A stretch of 64,000 bases of DNA from Alphaproteobacteria bacterium (GCA_019239415.1 JAFAZW010000062.1:1-64000), one strand, 5' to 3'; shown: positions 7,471 through 17,047, counted from the stretch's first letter. Numbers and translations: made by a program. Notes: a model not told the origin generated them from the sequence alone.

Positions 7471-10403
7471 TGACCAGGAAGACACGGGCCCGCACGATGC
7501 TGCGCGCGGCGCTGCTCGCAGGCGCGCTCGGCTTGTCGGCGCCGGCCTTCGCCCAGCTCACCACGGCGACGATTCGCGGCACGGTCGGGGCGGCCGCCGC
7601 GCAGGGAACGACGGTGACCGCCGTCAACGTCGAGACCGGCTTTCGTGTCACCGCCCAGGCGGGGCCTGACGGAACCTATGTTCTCTCGGGACTGCGGCCC
7701 GGAACCTACGACATCAGCGCGCCGGGGTCGGCCACCCAGCGCGTCGTCGTTTCGGTCGGTCAGACGGCGACCCTGGATCTCGGCGCCCCGGCCGCGGCGC
7801 AGGGGACGCCGGAGACCCCCGGATCGGAAGGCGCGGCAATCGTCGTCACCGGCACCCGCCTCGCGGAGACCCGCACCTCCGAGGTCGCGACCAACGTCAC
7901 CCGCGAGCAGATCGAGAACCTGCCGCAGAACAACCGCAACTTCCTGAACTTCGCCGCCCTCGCCCCCGGCATCCGGGTGCTGCAGACGGACTTCCGCCAG
8001 ACCTTCTCCGGCGGCGGAGTCGGGGCCGACCCGAACGGCGACAGCTTCGGCGGACCGCAGGTCAACGTCTTCATCGACGGCGTCAGCCTGAAGAGCAACG
8101 TCAACCAAGGCGGCATCGTCGGCCAGGACGTCAGCCGCGGCAATCCCTTCTCGCAGCTCGCGGTCCAGGAGTTCCGCGTCGAGACGTCGAACTACAAGGC
8201 CGAATATGAGGACGCGGGCACCGCGATCATCACCGCCGTCACGAAATCGGGCACCAACCAGCTGCACGGCGAGGCGTTCGGCACCTATCAGGACCAGAGC
8301 CTGATCGAGCGCGACTATTTCCAGAAGAAGAATAACCAGCCCAAGGCACCGATCAAGCGCTACCAGTACGGCGCCGCGCTCGGCGGTCCCATCATCAAGG
8401 ACAAATTGTTCTTCTTCTTCAACTACGAAGCCAACCGGCAGGACCGCAACTCGGCCGTGAATCCGGGCAACGCGCCGGCGACTGCCGTCGCCCAGATGGG
8501 CTTCGACCCCAACACCTATCGCGGCACCTTCGTCAGTCCGTTCCGCGAGCATCTCGGCTTCGGCAAGCTCACCTGGCAGATGGCGCCGAACTCCGTCCTC
8601 GAAGTCTCCGGCAGCATCCGCAAGGAATCGGATCTGCGCGACTTCGGCGGCCAGGCGGCGCGCGAGCGCGGAACCTTGGTCCACAACGACGTCTACACCG
8701 GCAAGGTCGCGCACACCTATACCGGCGACGGCCTCGTCAACGAGGCGACCTTCGACTATCTGAAGTCGAACCTGCGCTTCGGCGCCGACTTCTCCGCCGG
8801 CTTCGGCCGCATCTACGACGGCGTCATTCAGGTCGGGGGCCGCGCCGATTTCCAGCAGGTCGAGCAGGAAAGCTTCACGCTCCGCGACAATTTCAGCCTC
8901 ACCCACTTGCGGTGGAACGGCGAGCATCTCGTCAAGATGGGCTTCAAGGTGTCGCGTCAGAACTACCATGTCGGCGGCTCGGGGCCGAACGCCAACCCCC
9001 AGTTCGAGTTCTCGGTGGACCCGAGCCGCAACCTCGACTTTTCGCTGCCGGCACAGGTCAACTTCGGCGGCGGCAACCCCAATGTGAAGGCGAGCACCAC
9101 CCAGATCGGGCTGTTCCTCCAGGACGATTGGGCGGTGAACAGGAACCTCCTGATCAACGCCGGCATTCGCTGGGACTATGATTCCAATGCGAAGAACAAC
9201 AGCTTCGTCACTCCGCCTGCACAGGTGGCGGCGCTGCGCGCACTCGGCGCAGATCCCCGCGTCCAGGGCGGCTTCTTCAACGTCAACGATTACATCTCGA
9301 CCGGGCATCGCAAGGCCGAGATGCACGACTTTGCGCCGCGCCTCGGCTTCTCCTATGACGTGTTCGCCGACCACCGCACCGTCTTCTTCGCCGGCGTCGG
9401 GCGCTATTACGACCGGGCGATCTTCCGGAGCGCCGCGGAAGAGACGTTGCTCTCGCAATACCGCTCCGGCCAGCTTCTCTTCTCGAAGGACGGCCTGCCG
9501 CGCAACGGCCAGCCGACGATCAAATTCCAGCCAGCCTACCTCACGCCCTCGGGATTCCAGGCGTTGCTGTCCAGCCTCGCCACCGATCCGACGTCGCCGG
9601 GAACCAGCGAGCTGCGGGTGATCCCGAACAACTTGAAGACGCCCTACACGGACCAGTTCAGCGTCGGCATCCGCCAGCGGCTCGGCATCTTCCGCACCTC
9701 GCTGACTTTCAACCACACGATCGGCAAGAACCAGATCGGATACGCACCGCTGAACCGCTCGCTGGTGCCGAACGCCGGGTCCGGCTTCTACGACTACATC
9801 CCGCTCACCAACGGATTCAGCAACGTCGTCGCCGCATTCAACACGCGGCAGACGAAGTACGACGCGCTCTATCTCACCGTCGACAAGCCCTACAGCAAGC
9901 AATCGGGCTGGGGCTTCGGCGTCGCCTATACGCACGTCTTCCAGTCCAAGGAGCGCGGCTACGCCTTCAACTTCGACTATCCGAACATCTCGGCCGACCC
10001 CTTCTACCCCAATGCGGGTTACGAGAAGGACCGGGCGGTGATCAACGCCATCGTCGACCTGCCCTGGTCGATCAAGCTGTCGGGGCTCGCGACGATCGGT
10101 TCCGGCCTTCCCTTCAACGTCATCGACGCCAGTCAGGGATTCCAGCCGGGCAAGATCAAGATCGGCTATTTCAACCACCTGCCGATGTTCGTGCAGGTCG
10201 ACCTCCGGCTGCAGAAGGCGATCCGCTTCGGCGAGGGCAGGGAGATCACCCTGTCGGCCGAGGTGTTCAACCTCTTCAACCGGGCGAATTTCGGCGGGGC
10301 GGATAATTTCTTCGGCCCCGGGGACGACCCGACGGTGGTGCGCCCGAACTCGCTTGCCGGCCCGCCGCGCAGCTTCCAGTTCGGCGCCGCGATCCGGTTC
10401 TGA
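7467..10403 (+). CDS. TonB-dependent receptor with carboxypeptidase-regulatory-like domain
   Basis: About 978 aa, outer membrane. A signal peptide (hydrophobic core LRAALLAGALGLSAPAFA) is followed by a carboxypeptidase-regulatory-like beta-sandwich at about residues 32-105 (TIRGTVG, GLRPGTYDI). Then comes the plug (ETRTSEVATNVTREQIENLP, NVFIDGVSLKSN), and a long 22-strand-type barrel ending in aromatic FQFGAAIRF. This is the Oar-like subgroup of receptors, which import oligosaccharides using TonB energy. The first of two tandem ATGs is used because it overlaps the LacI stop and has CAGGAGGG upstream. Position ahead of GH144 and GH3 genes suggests glucan oligosaccharides as substrate; that is an inference. 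Confidence 0.92.
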   Translation: MMTRKTRARTMLRAALLAGALGLSAPAFAQLTTATIRGTVGAAAAQGTTVTAVNVETGFRVTAQAGPDGTYVLSGLRPGTYDISAPGSATQRVVVSVGQTATLDLGAPAAAQGTPETPGSEGAAIVVTGTRLAETRTSEVATNVTREQIENLPQNNRNFLNFAALAPGIRVLQTDFRQTFSGGGVGADPNGDSFGGPQVNVFIDGVSLKSNVNQGGIVGQDVSRGNPFSQLAVQEFRVETSNYKAEYEDAGTAIITAVTKSGTNQLHGEAFGTYQDQSLIERDYFQKKNNQPKAPIKRYQYGAALGGPIIKDKLFFFFNYEANRQDRNSAVNPGNAPATAVAQMGFDPNTYRGTFVSPFREHLGFGKLTWQMAPNSVLEVSGSIRKESDLRDFGGQAARERGTLVHNDVYTGKVAHTYTGDGLVNEATFDYLKSNLRFGADFSAGFGRIYDGVIQVGGRADFQQVEQESFTLRDNFSLTHLRWNGEHLVKMGFKVSRQNYHVGGSGPNANPQFEFSVDPSRNLDFSLPAQVNFGGGNPNVKASTTQIGLFLQDDWAVNRNLLINAGIRWDYDSNAKNNSFVTPPAQVAALRALGADPRVQGGFFNVNDYISTGHRKAEMHDFAPRLGFSYDVFADHRTVFFAGVGRYYDRAIFRSAAEETLLSQYRSGQLLFSKDGLPRNGQPTIKFQPAYLTPSGFQALLSSLATDPTSPGTSELRVIPNNLKTPYTDQFSVGIRQRLGIFRTSLTFNHTIGKNQIGYAPLNRSLVPNAGSGFYDYIPLTNGFSNVVAAFNTRQTKYDALYLTVDKPYSKQSGWGFGVAYTHVFQSKERGYAFNFDYPNISADPFYPNAGYEKDRAVINAIVDLPWSIKLSGLATIGSGLPFNVIDASQGFQPGKIKIGYFNHLPMFVQVDLRLQKAIRFGEGREITLSAEVFNLFNRANFGGADNFFGPGDDPTVVRPNSLAGPPRSFQFGAAIRF

Positions 10404-10410
10404 CGAAGAA

Positions 10411-10440
10411 GGCGGCCGTTCGTGCGGCCGCCTCTTTCGC
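10411..10440 (+). terminator. Intrinsic terminator or attenuator after the receptor gene
   Basis: GGCGGCCG (10411-10418) pairs with CGGCCGCC (10425-10432) around a 6-nt loop, followed by TCTTTC. A longer GAAGAAGGCG/CGCCTTCTT pairing encloses it. It lies between the receptor and the GH144 gene, so it may lower, rather than abolish, expression of the downstream glycosidases. Confidence 0.65.
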
Positions 10441-10468
10441 CTTCTTGAACAAGGTGGACGTCAAAGAC

Positions 10469-11842
10469 GTGATCAGCCGGCGCGCCTTCGTGCAAGCAGC
10501 GGCCGCCGCCGCGGCCCTCCCCGGTCGCGGCGCGAATGCGGGCGCCAGGCGCGCGGGCTTCCTGGAGGATCTCCAGCGCCGCACGTTCCGCTTCTTTTGG
10601 GACACGACCAATCCCGCGAACGGGCTCGCTGCGGACCGGTGGCCGACCAAATCCTTCGCCAGTATCGCGGCGACGGGGTTTGCGCTGACCGCTCTCGCCG
10701 TTGGCGAGACGCGCGGGTTCGTCGCGCGCGCGCAGGCCGCACGGCGCGCTTTGACGACCTTGCGCTTTCTCCATGACGCGCCGCAGGGCGATTCCGCGGC
10801 AGGGATGACCGGTTATCGCGGCTTCTTCTACCACTTTCTCGATCCCGCCACCGGCCGGCGCTTCGGCCGCACCGAGGTGTCGACGATCGATACCGCGTTG
10901 CTCCTCGCCGGGGCGCTGACGGCGAAGCAGCATTTCGACCGCCCCGGCGAGAAGGCGATCGGAGAATTCGCAGACGCCCTGCTCGCGCGGGTCGACTGGG
11001 CTTGGGCAATGCCGCGGCGGCCCCTGATCGCGCTTGGCTGGCATCCGGAGAGCGGTTTCCACCCGCAGGACTGGACGGCGTACAACGAGGCGATGCTGCT
11101 CTATCTGCTCGCGCTCGGCGCGCCGGAGCAGCCCGCGCCGGCGGAAAGCTGGAGCAGCTGGCTCAAGCCGGCGGAGAGCCACTGGCGGACCGTCGAGGGC
11201 ATACCGCACCTCGCCTTCCCACCCCTCTTCGGCCATCAGTACAGCCACGTCTGGATCGACTTTCGGGGGATAAGGGACAGCTTCTGCCGTACCCACGGAC
11301 TCGATTATTTCGAGAACAGCCGGCGCGCCGTCCGCGCCCAGCAGCTTTACGCCGTCCGCAATCCGCTCGGGTGGAAGGGCTATGACGCCCGCCAATGGGG
11401 TCTCACCGCCTGCGACGGGCCGGCGGACGTGACGCTCGGCGGCCGCGCCTTCCGTTCCTACTCGGCGCGCGGGCCGGGGGAGTTCGACGACGGGACCATC
11501 GCGCCGACGGCGGCGGGCGGCGCGATTCCGTTCGCTCCGGAAATCTGCCTCCCAACGCTCGAGGCGATGGCGACGCGCCACGGTCCCGCGCTCTACGACC
11601 GCTACGGGTTTGCCGACGCTTTCAACCCGAGCTTCGACGGGGTCGTCGCCACGCCGTCCCGCGGGAAGGTCATTGCCGGCCACGGCTGGTACGACAGCGA
11701 CCGCCTCGGCATCGACCAGGGTCCGATCCTCGCGATGGCCGAAAACCACCGCAGCGGGCTCCTGTGGCGCCTGATGCGGGGCGAGCCGGTCATTCGCCGC
11801 GGGCTCGAGCGGGCGGGGTTCGAGGGGGGCTGGCTCGCGTGA
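10469..11842 (+). CDS. GH144-type glucanase (glucoamylase-like domain), Tat-exported
   Basis: About 457 aa. The N-terminus ISRRAFVQAAAAAAALP is a twin-arginine signal. The rest matches the glucoamylase-like (PF10091) domain found in GH144 endo-beta-1,2-glucanases: WTAYNEAMLLYLLALG, HQYSHVWIDFRGIRD, YFENSRRAVRAQQLYA, WGLTACDGP, DDGTIAPTAAGG and IDQGPILAMAENHRSGLLW are all visible. GH144 enzymes cut linear beta-1,2-glucan to sophorooligosaccharides; assigning that substrate here rests on family and context. I chose the GTG at 10469, which starts directly at the Tat motif with AAGGTGG upstream; a TTG at 10445 is also in frame but has no good ribosome site. The GH3 gene follows 38 bp downstream. 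Confidence 0.8.
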   Translation: MISRRAFVQAAAAAAALPGRGANAGARRAGFLEDLQRRTFRFFWDTTNPANGLAADRWPTKSFASIAATGFALTALAVGETRGFVARAQAARRALTTLRFLHDAPQGDSAAGMTGYRGFFYHFLDPATGRRFGRTEVSTIDTALLLAGALTAKQHFDRPGEKAIGEFADALLARVDWAWAMPRRPLIALGWHPESGFHPQDWTAYNEAMLLYLLALGAPEQPAPAESWSSWLKPAESHWRTVEGIPHLAFPPLFGHQYSHVWIDFRGIRDSFCRTHGLDYFENSRRAVRAQQLYAVRNPLGWKGYDARQWGLTACDGPADVTLGGRAFRSYSARGPGEFDDGTIAPTAAGGAIPFAPEICLPTLEAMATRHGPALYDRYGFADAFNPSFDGVVATPSRGKVIAGHGWYDSDRLGIDQGPILAMAENHRSGLLWRLMRGEPVIRRGLERAGFEGGWLA

Positions 11843-11880
11843 CGAAGGACAGGCTAGGAAGACAGACGGGGGTGAGCGTT

Positions 11881-14157
11881 ATGGAGCCACAGGGGCTGAC
11901 CAGACGTGCGATGCTGAAGCTCGCCGGGACGGCGGCCATTGCCGCGCGTCCTGCGATCGGCCTTGCCCTCGGTGCGTCGTCGAGCGCGCTAACCGGCGAC
12001 GTCGAAGCTCTCCTCGCCAAAATGACGATCGAGGAGAAAGCGGGCCAACTGACGCTGATGGCGTCAGCCCGTGGTGGCGCGGCGGCGAGTGCGCTCAATC
12101 CGCTCAACCGGAACGAAAGCGAGCAGCAACTCGCCGCGGCGCGGGCGGGGCAGCTGACCGGCATCTTCAACGGCGCCGGCAGCGAGTGGCACCAGGCGCT
12201 CCAGACGGCGGCGCTGGAGAGCCGTCTCAAGATCCCGCTCCTGTTCGCGGCGGATGTGATCCATGGCTTTCGCACGGTCTTCCCGGTTCCGCTCGGGGAG
12301 GCGGCGAGCTTCGAGCCGGCGCTGGCGGAGCGCACCGCCCGGGCCGCGGCGGTGGAGGCGGCGGCCGCCGGGATCGCCTGGACCTTCGCGCCGATGGTCG
12401 ACATCGCGCGCGATGCGCGCTGGGGCCGTAGCGTCGAGGGCGCCGGCGAGGACGTTCTCCTCGGCCGCCTGTTCGCCGCGGCGCGGGTGCGCGGCTTCCA
12501 GGGCGCGGCGCTCGACCGCGACGACAGCGTCGCCGCCTGTGCCAAGCATTTCGCGGCCTACGGCGCCGCCGAGGCGGGCCTCGATTATAACGGCGCCGAT
12601 GTGTCCGAGCGGACGTTGCGGGAGGTCTATTTCCCGCCGTTCCAGGCGGCGCTCGAAGCGGGGGCAGGCACGGTGATGGCCGCTTTCAACGAGATTTCCG
12701 GCATACCCGCCACCGCCAACCACTGGTTGCTGAGCGACGTCCTGAGAGGCGAGTGGAATTTCCGCGGCCTCGTCGTCTCGGACTATACGGCCGACGAGGA
12801 GTTGATCGCGCACGGCTTCGCCGAGAATGGCCGCGAGGCCGCCCGGCTCGCCTTCCTCGCCGGCGTCGACATGAGCATGCAGAGCGGCCTCTACCTGCGC
12901 CACCTCCCGGCCTTGGTGCGGGATGGCGCGGTGCCGCTCGCCCGCCTCGACGAGGCCGTGCGACGGGTCCTCGCTCTAAAGGCGCGGCTCGGCCTCTTCC
13001 GGGCGGCGTTCGGCCGCATCGTGCCGGCGCGCGAGCGCGAGCGCGTGCGGACAGCGGAAGCGCTGCGCCTGGCGCGGGAGGCGGCGCGTCGGTCCGTGGT
13101 GCTGCTCAAGAACGAGCGCGACCTGCTGCCACTGCCCAAGATCGGAAGGCGGATCGCCCTGATCGGTCCCTTCGCGGCGGGCGCGCACGATCTCATCGGC
13201 CCCTGGAACGTCTATGGCGACGACAAACAGGCGGTGGACCTCGCGACGGGCGTGCGCGCCGCCCTGCGCGATCCCGCGCTGCTCACCGTTACCGCCGGGT
13301 GCGGCGTCGAAGAGCCGATAGCGGGCGGCCTCGGGGCGGCGGTCGCGGCGGCCCACGCGGCGGATGTCGTCATGCTCGCGCTCGGGGAGAGCGCGCGCAT
13401 GTCGGGCGAGGCGCAGTCGCGCACCGCCATCGTCCTGCCCGCGCCGCAGCAGCAGCTCGCGGAGGCGGTGGCCGCGGCCGGCAAGCCGACCGTCGTCGTC
13501 CTCAAGAACGGTCGTGCGCTCGCCCTGGAGGGCGCCGTACTCGCGGCCGATGCCATCCTCGTCAGCTGGTTCCTGGGTTCCGAAACGGGAACGGCGCTCG
13601 CCGACATTCTCTTCGGCGACCACGCGCCGTCCGGACGCCTGCCGGTCAGCTTTCCGTTCGAGTCGGGGCAGGAACCCTATCATTACGACCATAAATCGAC
13701 CGGGCGACCGAACCCCCCGGGAGCGCCCGAGGAGTATAAGGCGCACTATCGAACCGCGCCCAATGCCGCGCGCTACCCGTTTGGCCATGGCCTTGGTTAT
13801 GGCAGGATCGCCTATTCGGACCTCCGGCTCGACAGGGATAAAGTCGCCCCGGGCGGCGCCATCGGCATCAAGGTAACGGTGCGGAACGACGGCGCGCGAG
13901 CCGCCGAGGAAGTGGTCCAACTCTACGTCCACGACCGCGTGGCAAGCGTGACGCGGCCGGTCCGCGAGCTCAAGGCGTTCCGTAAGGTCGCGGTCCCCGC
14001 GCATGGCGCGGTCGAGGTCGATTTCACGCTGCGCGCCGCGGAGCTGGGCTTCCTTGGGGCCGACACCCGACTTCGGCTCGAGGCCGGCAGCTTCGATCTG
14101 TGGATCGGACCATCGGCTCAGGAGGGCCTCACCGCTTCCTTCACGCTGATGGCCTGA
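11881..14157 (+). CDS. bglX: GH3 beta-glucosidase, exported (BglX-like)
   Basis: A 758-aa enzyme with a Tat-like N-terminus (LTRRAMLKLAGTAA), giving a periplasmic location. Domain order is that of BglX: TIM barrel (residues about 45-350; FAADVIHGFRTVFP, WTFAPMVDIARDARWG, AKHFAAYGAAEAG), the nucleophile D301 in LVVSDYTADEE, then the alpha/beta sandwich (KNERDLLPLPK, LIGPFA), and a C-terminal fibronectin-III-like domain (VTVRNDGARAAEEVVQLYVHD, split here by wording only). It releases glucose from the non-reducing ends of beta-glucosides. A GTG at 11872 is an alternative start. The gene ends 17 bp inside the convergent symporter gene. It probably digests the oligosaccharides released by the GH144 enzyme. 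Confidence 0.92.
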   Translation: MEPQGLTRRAMLKLAGTAAIAARPAIGLALGASSSALTGDVEALLAKMTIEEKAGQLTLMASARGGAAASALNPLNRNESEQQLAAARAGQLTGIFNGAGSEWHQALQTAALESRLKIPLLFAADVIHGFRTVFPVPLGEAASFEPALAERTARAAAVEAAAAGIAWTFAPMVDIARDARWGRSVEGAGEDVLLGRLFAAARVRGFQGAALDRDDSVAACAKHFAAYGAAEAGLDYNGADVSERTLREVYFPPFQAALEAGAGTVMAAFNEISGIPATANHWLLSDVLRGEWNFRGLVVSDYTADEELIAHGFAENGREAARLAFLAGVDMSMQSGLYLRHLPALVRDGAVPLARLDEAVRRVLALKARLGLFRAAFGRIVPARERERVRTAEALRLAREAARRSVVLLKNERDLLPLPKIGRRIALIGPFAAGAHDLIGPWNVYGDDKQAVDLATGVRAALRDPALLTVTAGCGVEEPIAGGLGAAVAAAHAADVVMLALGESARMSGEAQSRTAIVLPAPQQQLAEAVAAAGKPTVVVLKNGRALALEGAVLAADAILVSWFLGSETGTALADILFGDHAPSGRLPVSFPFESGQEPYHYDHKSTGRPNPPGAPEEYKAHYRTAPNAARYPFGHGLGYGRIAYSDLRLDRDKVAPGGAIGIKVTVRNDGARAAEEVVQLYVHDRVASVTRPVRELKAFRKVAVPAHGAVEVDFTLRAAELGFLGADTRLRLEAGSFDLWIGPSAQEGLTASFTLMA

Positions 14158-15472
14158 GACGGCGGGGGCGCAGCGGGGTGAGTGCGATCGCTGCCGCCGA
14201 CGCGAGTAGCGCGAGGGCCGGCACCAGCGTCATCGCGGCGGTCAGCGCGGCCAGCGTCTCGGGACGTTGGGGCAGGTTCGGCTGGTAGCCGGCAGCGCTG
14301 AGCGCGACGCCCACGAGAGCGGCAGCCGCCCCGAGACTGGCCTTCTGAAGAATCGCCGCGATGCCGAACATGCCGACGTGCCGCCCGGCATTGTCTGCGG
14401 TGCCATATTCGATCGCGTCCGGCAGCATCGCCCAATAGCCGAATGCGAATGCCGAAGCGGCCGCCTGGAACAGGATCAGGAACAGGTCCATGGACGCGGC
14501 GCTTCGCGGCTGCGCCGCAGCGAAGCCGGCGATGGCGGCGATGCCGACCGCCGCCCCCGCCAGCCACTGGGCGCGAACGCCCCAGCGCGACGCGACGGCC
14601 ATCCACACCGGCACGAAGCCGACGCCGGCGAGGCCCATCAGCGCCAGCGCTGTGCCGCCGCCCGCTTCGTCGCCGAGCGCATATTTGAAATAATAGAGAG
14701 TCGACTTGGTGATCATCGTCACGGCGAGGACGGAGGCGATCATCGCCGCGTTCAACGTGACGAAGGCGCGATTGCGCCATGGCGCGGCATGGAACTTGAC
14801 GGGGGATCCTTCCAGGTCGCGGGCCCGGAGTGGACGGGGCGCCGCCGCTCGGGCCACCGCGAGCAGGAGCATTGTTGCCGCGCATGCCCATATGGCCGCG
14901 GCGGTGAGATATCCCGCGGCGCTCGCCGGCGTTCCCGTAACGGCGCTCGAGATACGCTGGGTGCCGCTCCCGACGATCGTCGCGGCGGCGGCACCGAACA
15001 GCATGCGCAGGCCGGCGAGGCGCGCCCGCTCCGGCCCCGAGCCCGACATCTCGGCGAGCAGGGCGACATAGGGAATGTTGGCGGCGGCATAACAGGTCCG
15101 AAACGCGAGGTGCACCGCGAGGACGAGGAGGCCGAGGAGGGTGCCGCGTGCCGGCGGCGCCGCATAGAGCAGCAGGAAGCTCACCGCCAGCGGCGCCGCG
15201 GCCCAGGCCACGAGGGTGCGCGACATGCTGTGAGGGCCCGTCCCGCGGTCCGCCAGCAGGCCCACCAGCAGTCCGACCAGCCCATCCCATACCAGCCCCG
15301 CGAAGTAGATGAGGCCGGCGAGATAGGGGGCGAGCCGGAGCACGTCCGTGTCGAAGAATAGGAGGTACAAGGTCGCCGACTGCCAGTAGAGGTTGCATGC
15401 GAAATCGCCGCTGGCGAGGAGCGCGGCCCTTCCCCAGCCGAGCCGCTTACCCGCGGGCCGTTCAGAAGCCAT
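14141..15472 (-). CDS. GPH-family sugar:cation symporter (MFS)
   Basis: A 443-aa, 12-helix inner-membrane transporter of the glycoside-pentoside-hexuronide group (MelB-like). Typical features: GDFACNLYWQSATLYLLFF in helix 1, IYFAGLVWDGLVGLLVGLLADR in helix 2 and the following loop, and FGYWAMLPDAIEYGT in the second half, which resembles the GPH signature of a conserved D-x-x-E-Y segment. It would import glucose or short glucosides made in the periplasm. It is convergent with the GH3 gene and overlaps its 3' end, so it is on a separate transcript but functionally part of the locus. Confidence 0.88.
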   Translation of the reverse strand: MASERPAGKRLGWGRAALLASGDFACNLYWQSATLYLLFFDTDVLRLAPYLAGLIYFAGLVWDGLVGLLVGLLADRGTGPHSMSRTLVAWAAAPLAVSFLLLYAAPPARGTLLGLLVLAVHLAFRTCYAAANIPYVALLAEMSGSGPERARLAGLRMLFGAAAATIVGSGTQRISSAVTGTPASAAGYLTAAAIWACAATMLLLAVARAAAPRPLRARDLEGSPVKFHAAPWRNRAFVTLNAAMIASVLAVTMITKSTLYYFKYALGDEAGGGTALALMGLAGVGFVPVWMAVASRWGVRAQWLAGAAVGIAAIAGFAAAQPRSAASMDLFLILFQAAASAFAFGYWAMLPDAIEYGTADNAGRHVGMFGIAAILQKASLGAAAALVGVALSAAGYQPNLPQRPETLAALTAAMTLVPALALLASAAAIALTPLRPRRLRPSA

Positions 15473-15900
15473 GCAATCTCCTACCGCCGTCCGCGAATGT
15501 CGGGAATGCTACCCCACCCGCAAGACCCACGCCCGCCCATGCCCCTCCGGTCACACGCGAGCCATGCATTCCACAACCCGAAAGCAACGACGGGCGCACA
15601 GCCTCCGTCATGGCGACCGCGGCGCTGCCATCCCCCAGCAGGGGCCGGCCCGAGAGAAGAGGGTCCGGTCGCGGTCATTTCTGGCCGATCCCTCGAGCGC
15701 CGCTTGCAGTCATCGGCAGGGCCGTGGGAGCCCAATGGCGCAGCGGCCGCTTCGGATCGAGGCGGTCATTTACGGGGTGCGCCGCTCCTTGGCCGATGGA
15801 CGGCGGACTGCGGCGCGGAGTGAAACGGCGGCTTGAGTGGTCGTGAGGCCGGCGGGGACGGCGAGGCGCACGGCCTCACCACGAGCCCTTTGCGGTCCTT
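15473..15900. other. Intergenic stretch without a supported gene
   Basis: About 430 bp upstream of the symporter gene. Several short open frames exist on both strands, but none has protein-like composition or a recognisable motif. It probably contains the symporter promoter and remnants of lost genes. Confidence 0.5.
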
Positions 15901-16029
15901 GGGAACGGTGCTTACGCTCCCTACCGCGCGAAGGGCGACGGCCGGGGCCGCTACCGGGTCTTCGACGAGGACATGGACGCAAGGATCAAGTTCCGGCGAA
16001 CGATCGAGGAGGATCTGCGGCGCGCGCGC
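15901..16029 (+). pseudogene. Remnant of a GGDEF(-EAL) diguanylate cyclase/phosphodiesterase gene
   Basis: Frame +1 encodes AYAPYRAKGDGRGRYRVF followed by DEDMDARIKFRRTIEEDLRR. This is the end of a GGDEF domain (the A-x-x-A-L-Y-x-A-K-x-x-G-R segment) and the start of the linker to an EAL domain. No GGDEF active site precedes it and no EAL domain follows; the reading frame then becomes incoherent. It is a decayed fragment, not a functional gene. Confidence 0.6.
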
Positions 16030-16072
16030 GCCGGCGGTCGAGCTCGATCCGGCCGAGGTCGAACTCGAGGCC

Positions 16073-16249
16073 ATGCCCGACATTACGCCGGATGCGGTGT
16101 CGATCGATTCGGAGCCGGTCACTTCGCGCGCCCCGAGCCTCTTCGAGCGGATGGCGGAAGCCGCGCGCTCCGGCCAGGTCCACGCCGTGCTCGCCGCCGA
16201 TGCCGCGGCGCGCCGGGCCGCCGCGCCCGACCGGCTACGGGTCGCCTGA
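16073..16249 (+). pseudogene. Short ORF, probable gene fragment
   Basis: The frame from about 16028 to 16249 has protein-like composition (SRAPSLFERMAEAARSG near the middle, ending in PDRLRVA). It is in a different frame from the GGDEF remnant just upstream. From the internal ATG at 16073 it would encode 58 aa. I do not recognise it. It may be the 3' end of another lost gene fused to the GGDEF remnant by deletion. Confidence 0.3.
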
Positions 16250-16315
16250 CCAGTTCCCGAGCGGCACACAGAGGGGCCTTACGGCGTCGAGCCCCGTCGG
16301 GGCGCCAGCCGCCGC

Positions 16316-17047
16316 TCAGGCGGGCTCGGCCTGCGACATCCTTTGCACGAGCGCGCCGTCCTCGATCTCGGCGCATTGCAGGGCCCAGTCCCCCGTCACC
16401 ACGCCCTTCGAATTGAGCAGGTGCCCGTCGAGGCCGGTGGCGATTTGGGCCGACGTCGCGATGTGATGGTGGCGACCGACGCCTTCCATCGGCTCGACCG
16501 AGACGATCTCGACGGGACCGCCTTCGGCCGAGGTCAGCCGGTCCCGCCCCGGCACCAGCGACGCCGCGCGGGCGAGCCTGCCACCGGCGAGCAGGAAGAC
16601 GTGGTCGGCGGTCACGGCGAGGGCGGCCTCGCCGCTCGCCAGCCGGTAGCGGACCAGCACCATCGCCGGCCCCTCTTCCTCCCCGGTTTCGGCGCCGTCG
16701 CTGAACTCGACCGGGCGCGCGCTCCAGTCGAGATCGCCGCCGGCCGCGAGCACCTGGTCGCCGACGCGGAAATCCTCGACCGGCCTCGCCTCGCCGTCGG
16801 GGACCGCGACCGGCCGATAGGAGGCGACGTCACGGCAGCAGCAATAGCAAAGCTCGCCCCGCGGCCCGTAGACCGGGACGGGAGAATCGGGACCGTAGGG
16901 GCACGGCTTCTGCGGCGGATAGGGCGGCAGGCAGTTGCAGAACGCATGGACGTGTCGGCCCATCTGCGCGCACAGCGATTCGTCGCACAGCTTCGCCTTG
17001 GGATCGAGCTTCCGCGCATTTTCCAGGCATTTCCCACGATCGCTCAT
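16316..17047 (-). CDS. Hint-like domain protein lacking the catalytic Cys
   Basis: A 243-aa paralogue of the N-terminal half of the Hint-metallopeptidase two genes upstream. Both share a Cys-rich head (residues about 1-72) and a Hint (hedgehog/intein) fold with VGDQVLAAG and VTADHVFLLAGG, ending in HLLNSKGVVTGDWALQ. In the longer paralogue the intein-type nucleophile is C74 (SCFAWHTPI). Here the aligned residue is D73 (RDVASYRPV), so self-cleavage chemistry is probably lost while the T-x-x-H motif is kept. No signal peptide or membrane segment. It is last in the TcA operon. A binding, inhibitory or scaffold role is possible; function unknown. Confidence 0.75.
   Translation of the reverse strand: MSDRGKCLENARKLDPKAKLCDESLCAQMGRHVHAFCNCLPPYPPQKPCPYGPDSPVPVYGPRGELCYCCCRDVASYRPVAVPDGEARPVEDFRVGDQVLAAGGDLDWSARPVEFSDGAETGEEEGPAMVLVRYRLASGEAALAVTADHVFLLAGGRLARAASLVPGRDRLTSAEGGPVEIVSVEPMEGVGRHHHIATSAQIATGLDGHLLNSKGVVTGDWALQCAEIEDGALVQRMSQAEPA

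Noticed and set aside
15766-16269. 167-aa minus-strand frame in the decayed region
   Set aside because: Ser/Ala/Arg-rich and antisense to the GGDEF remnant, which has recognisable sequence.
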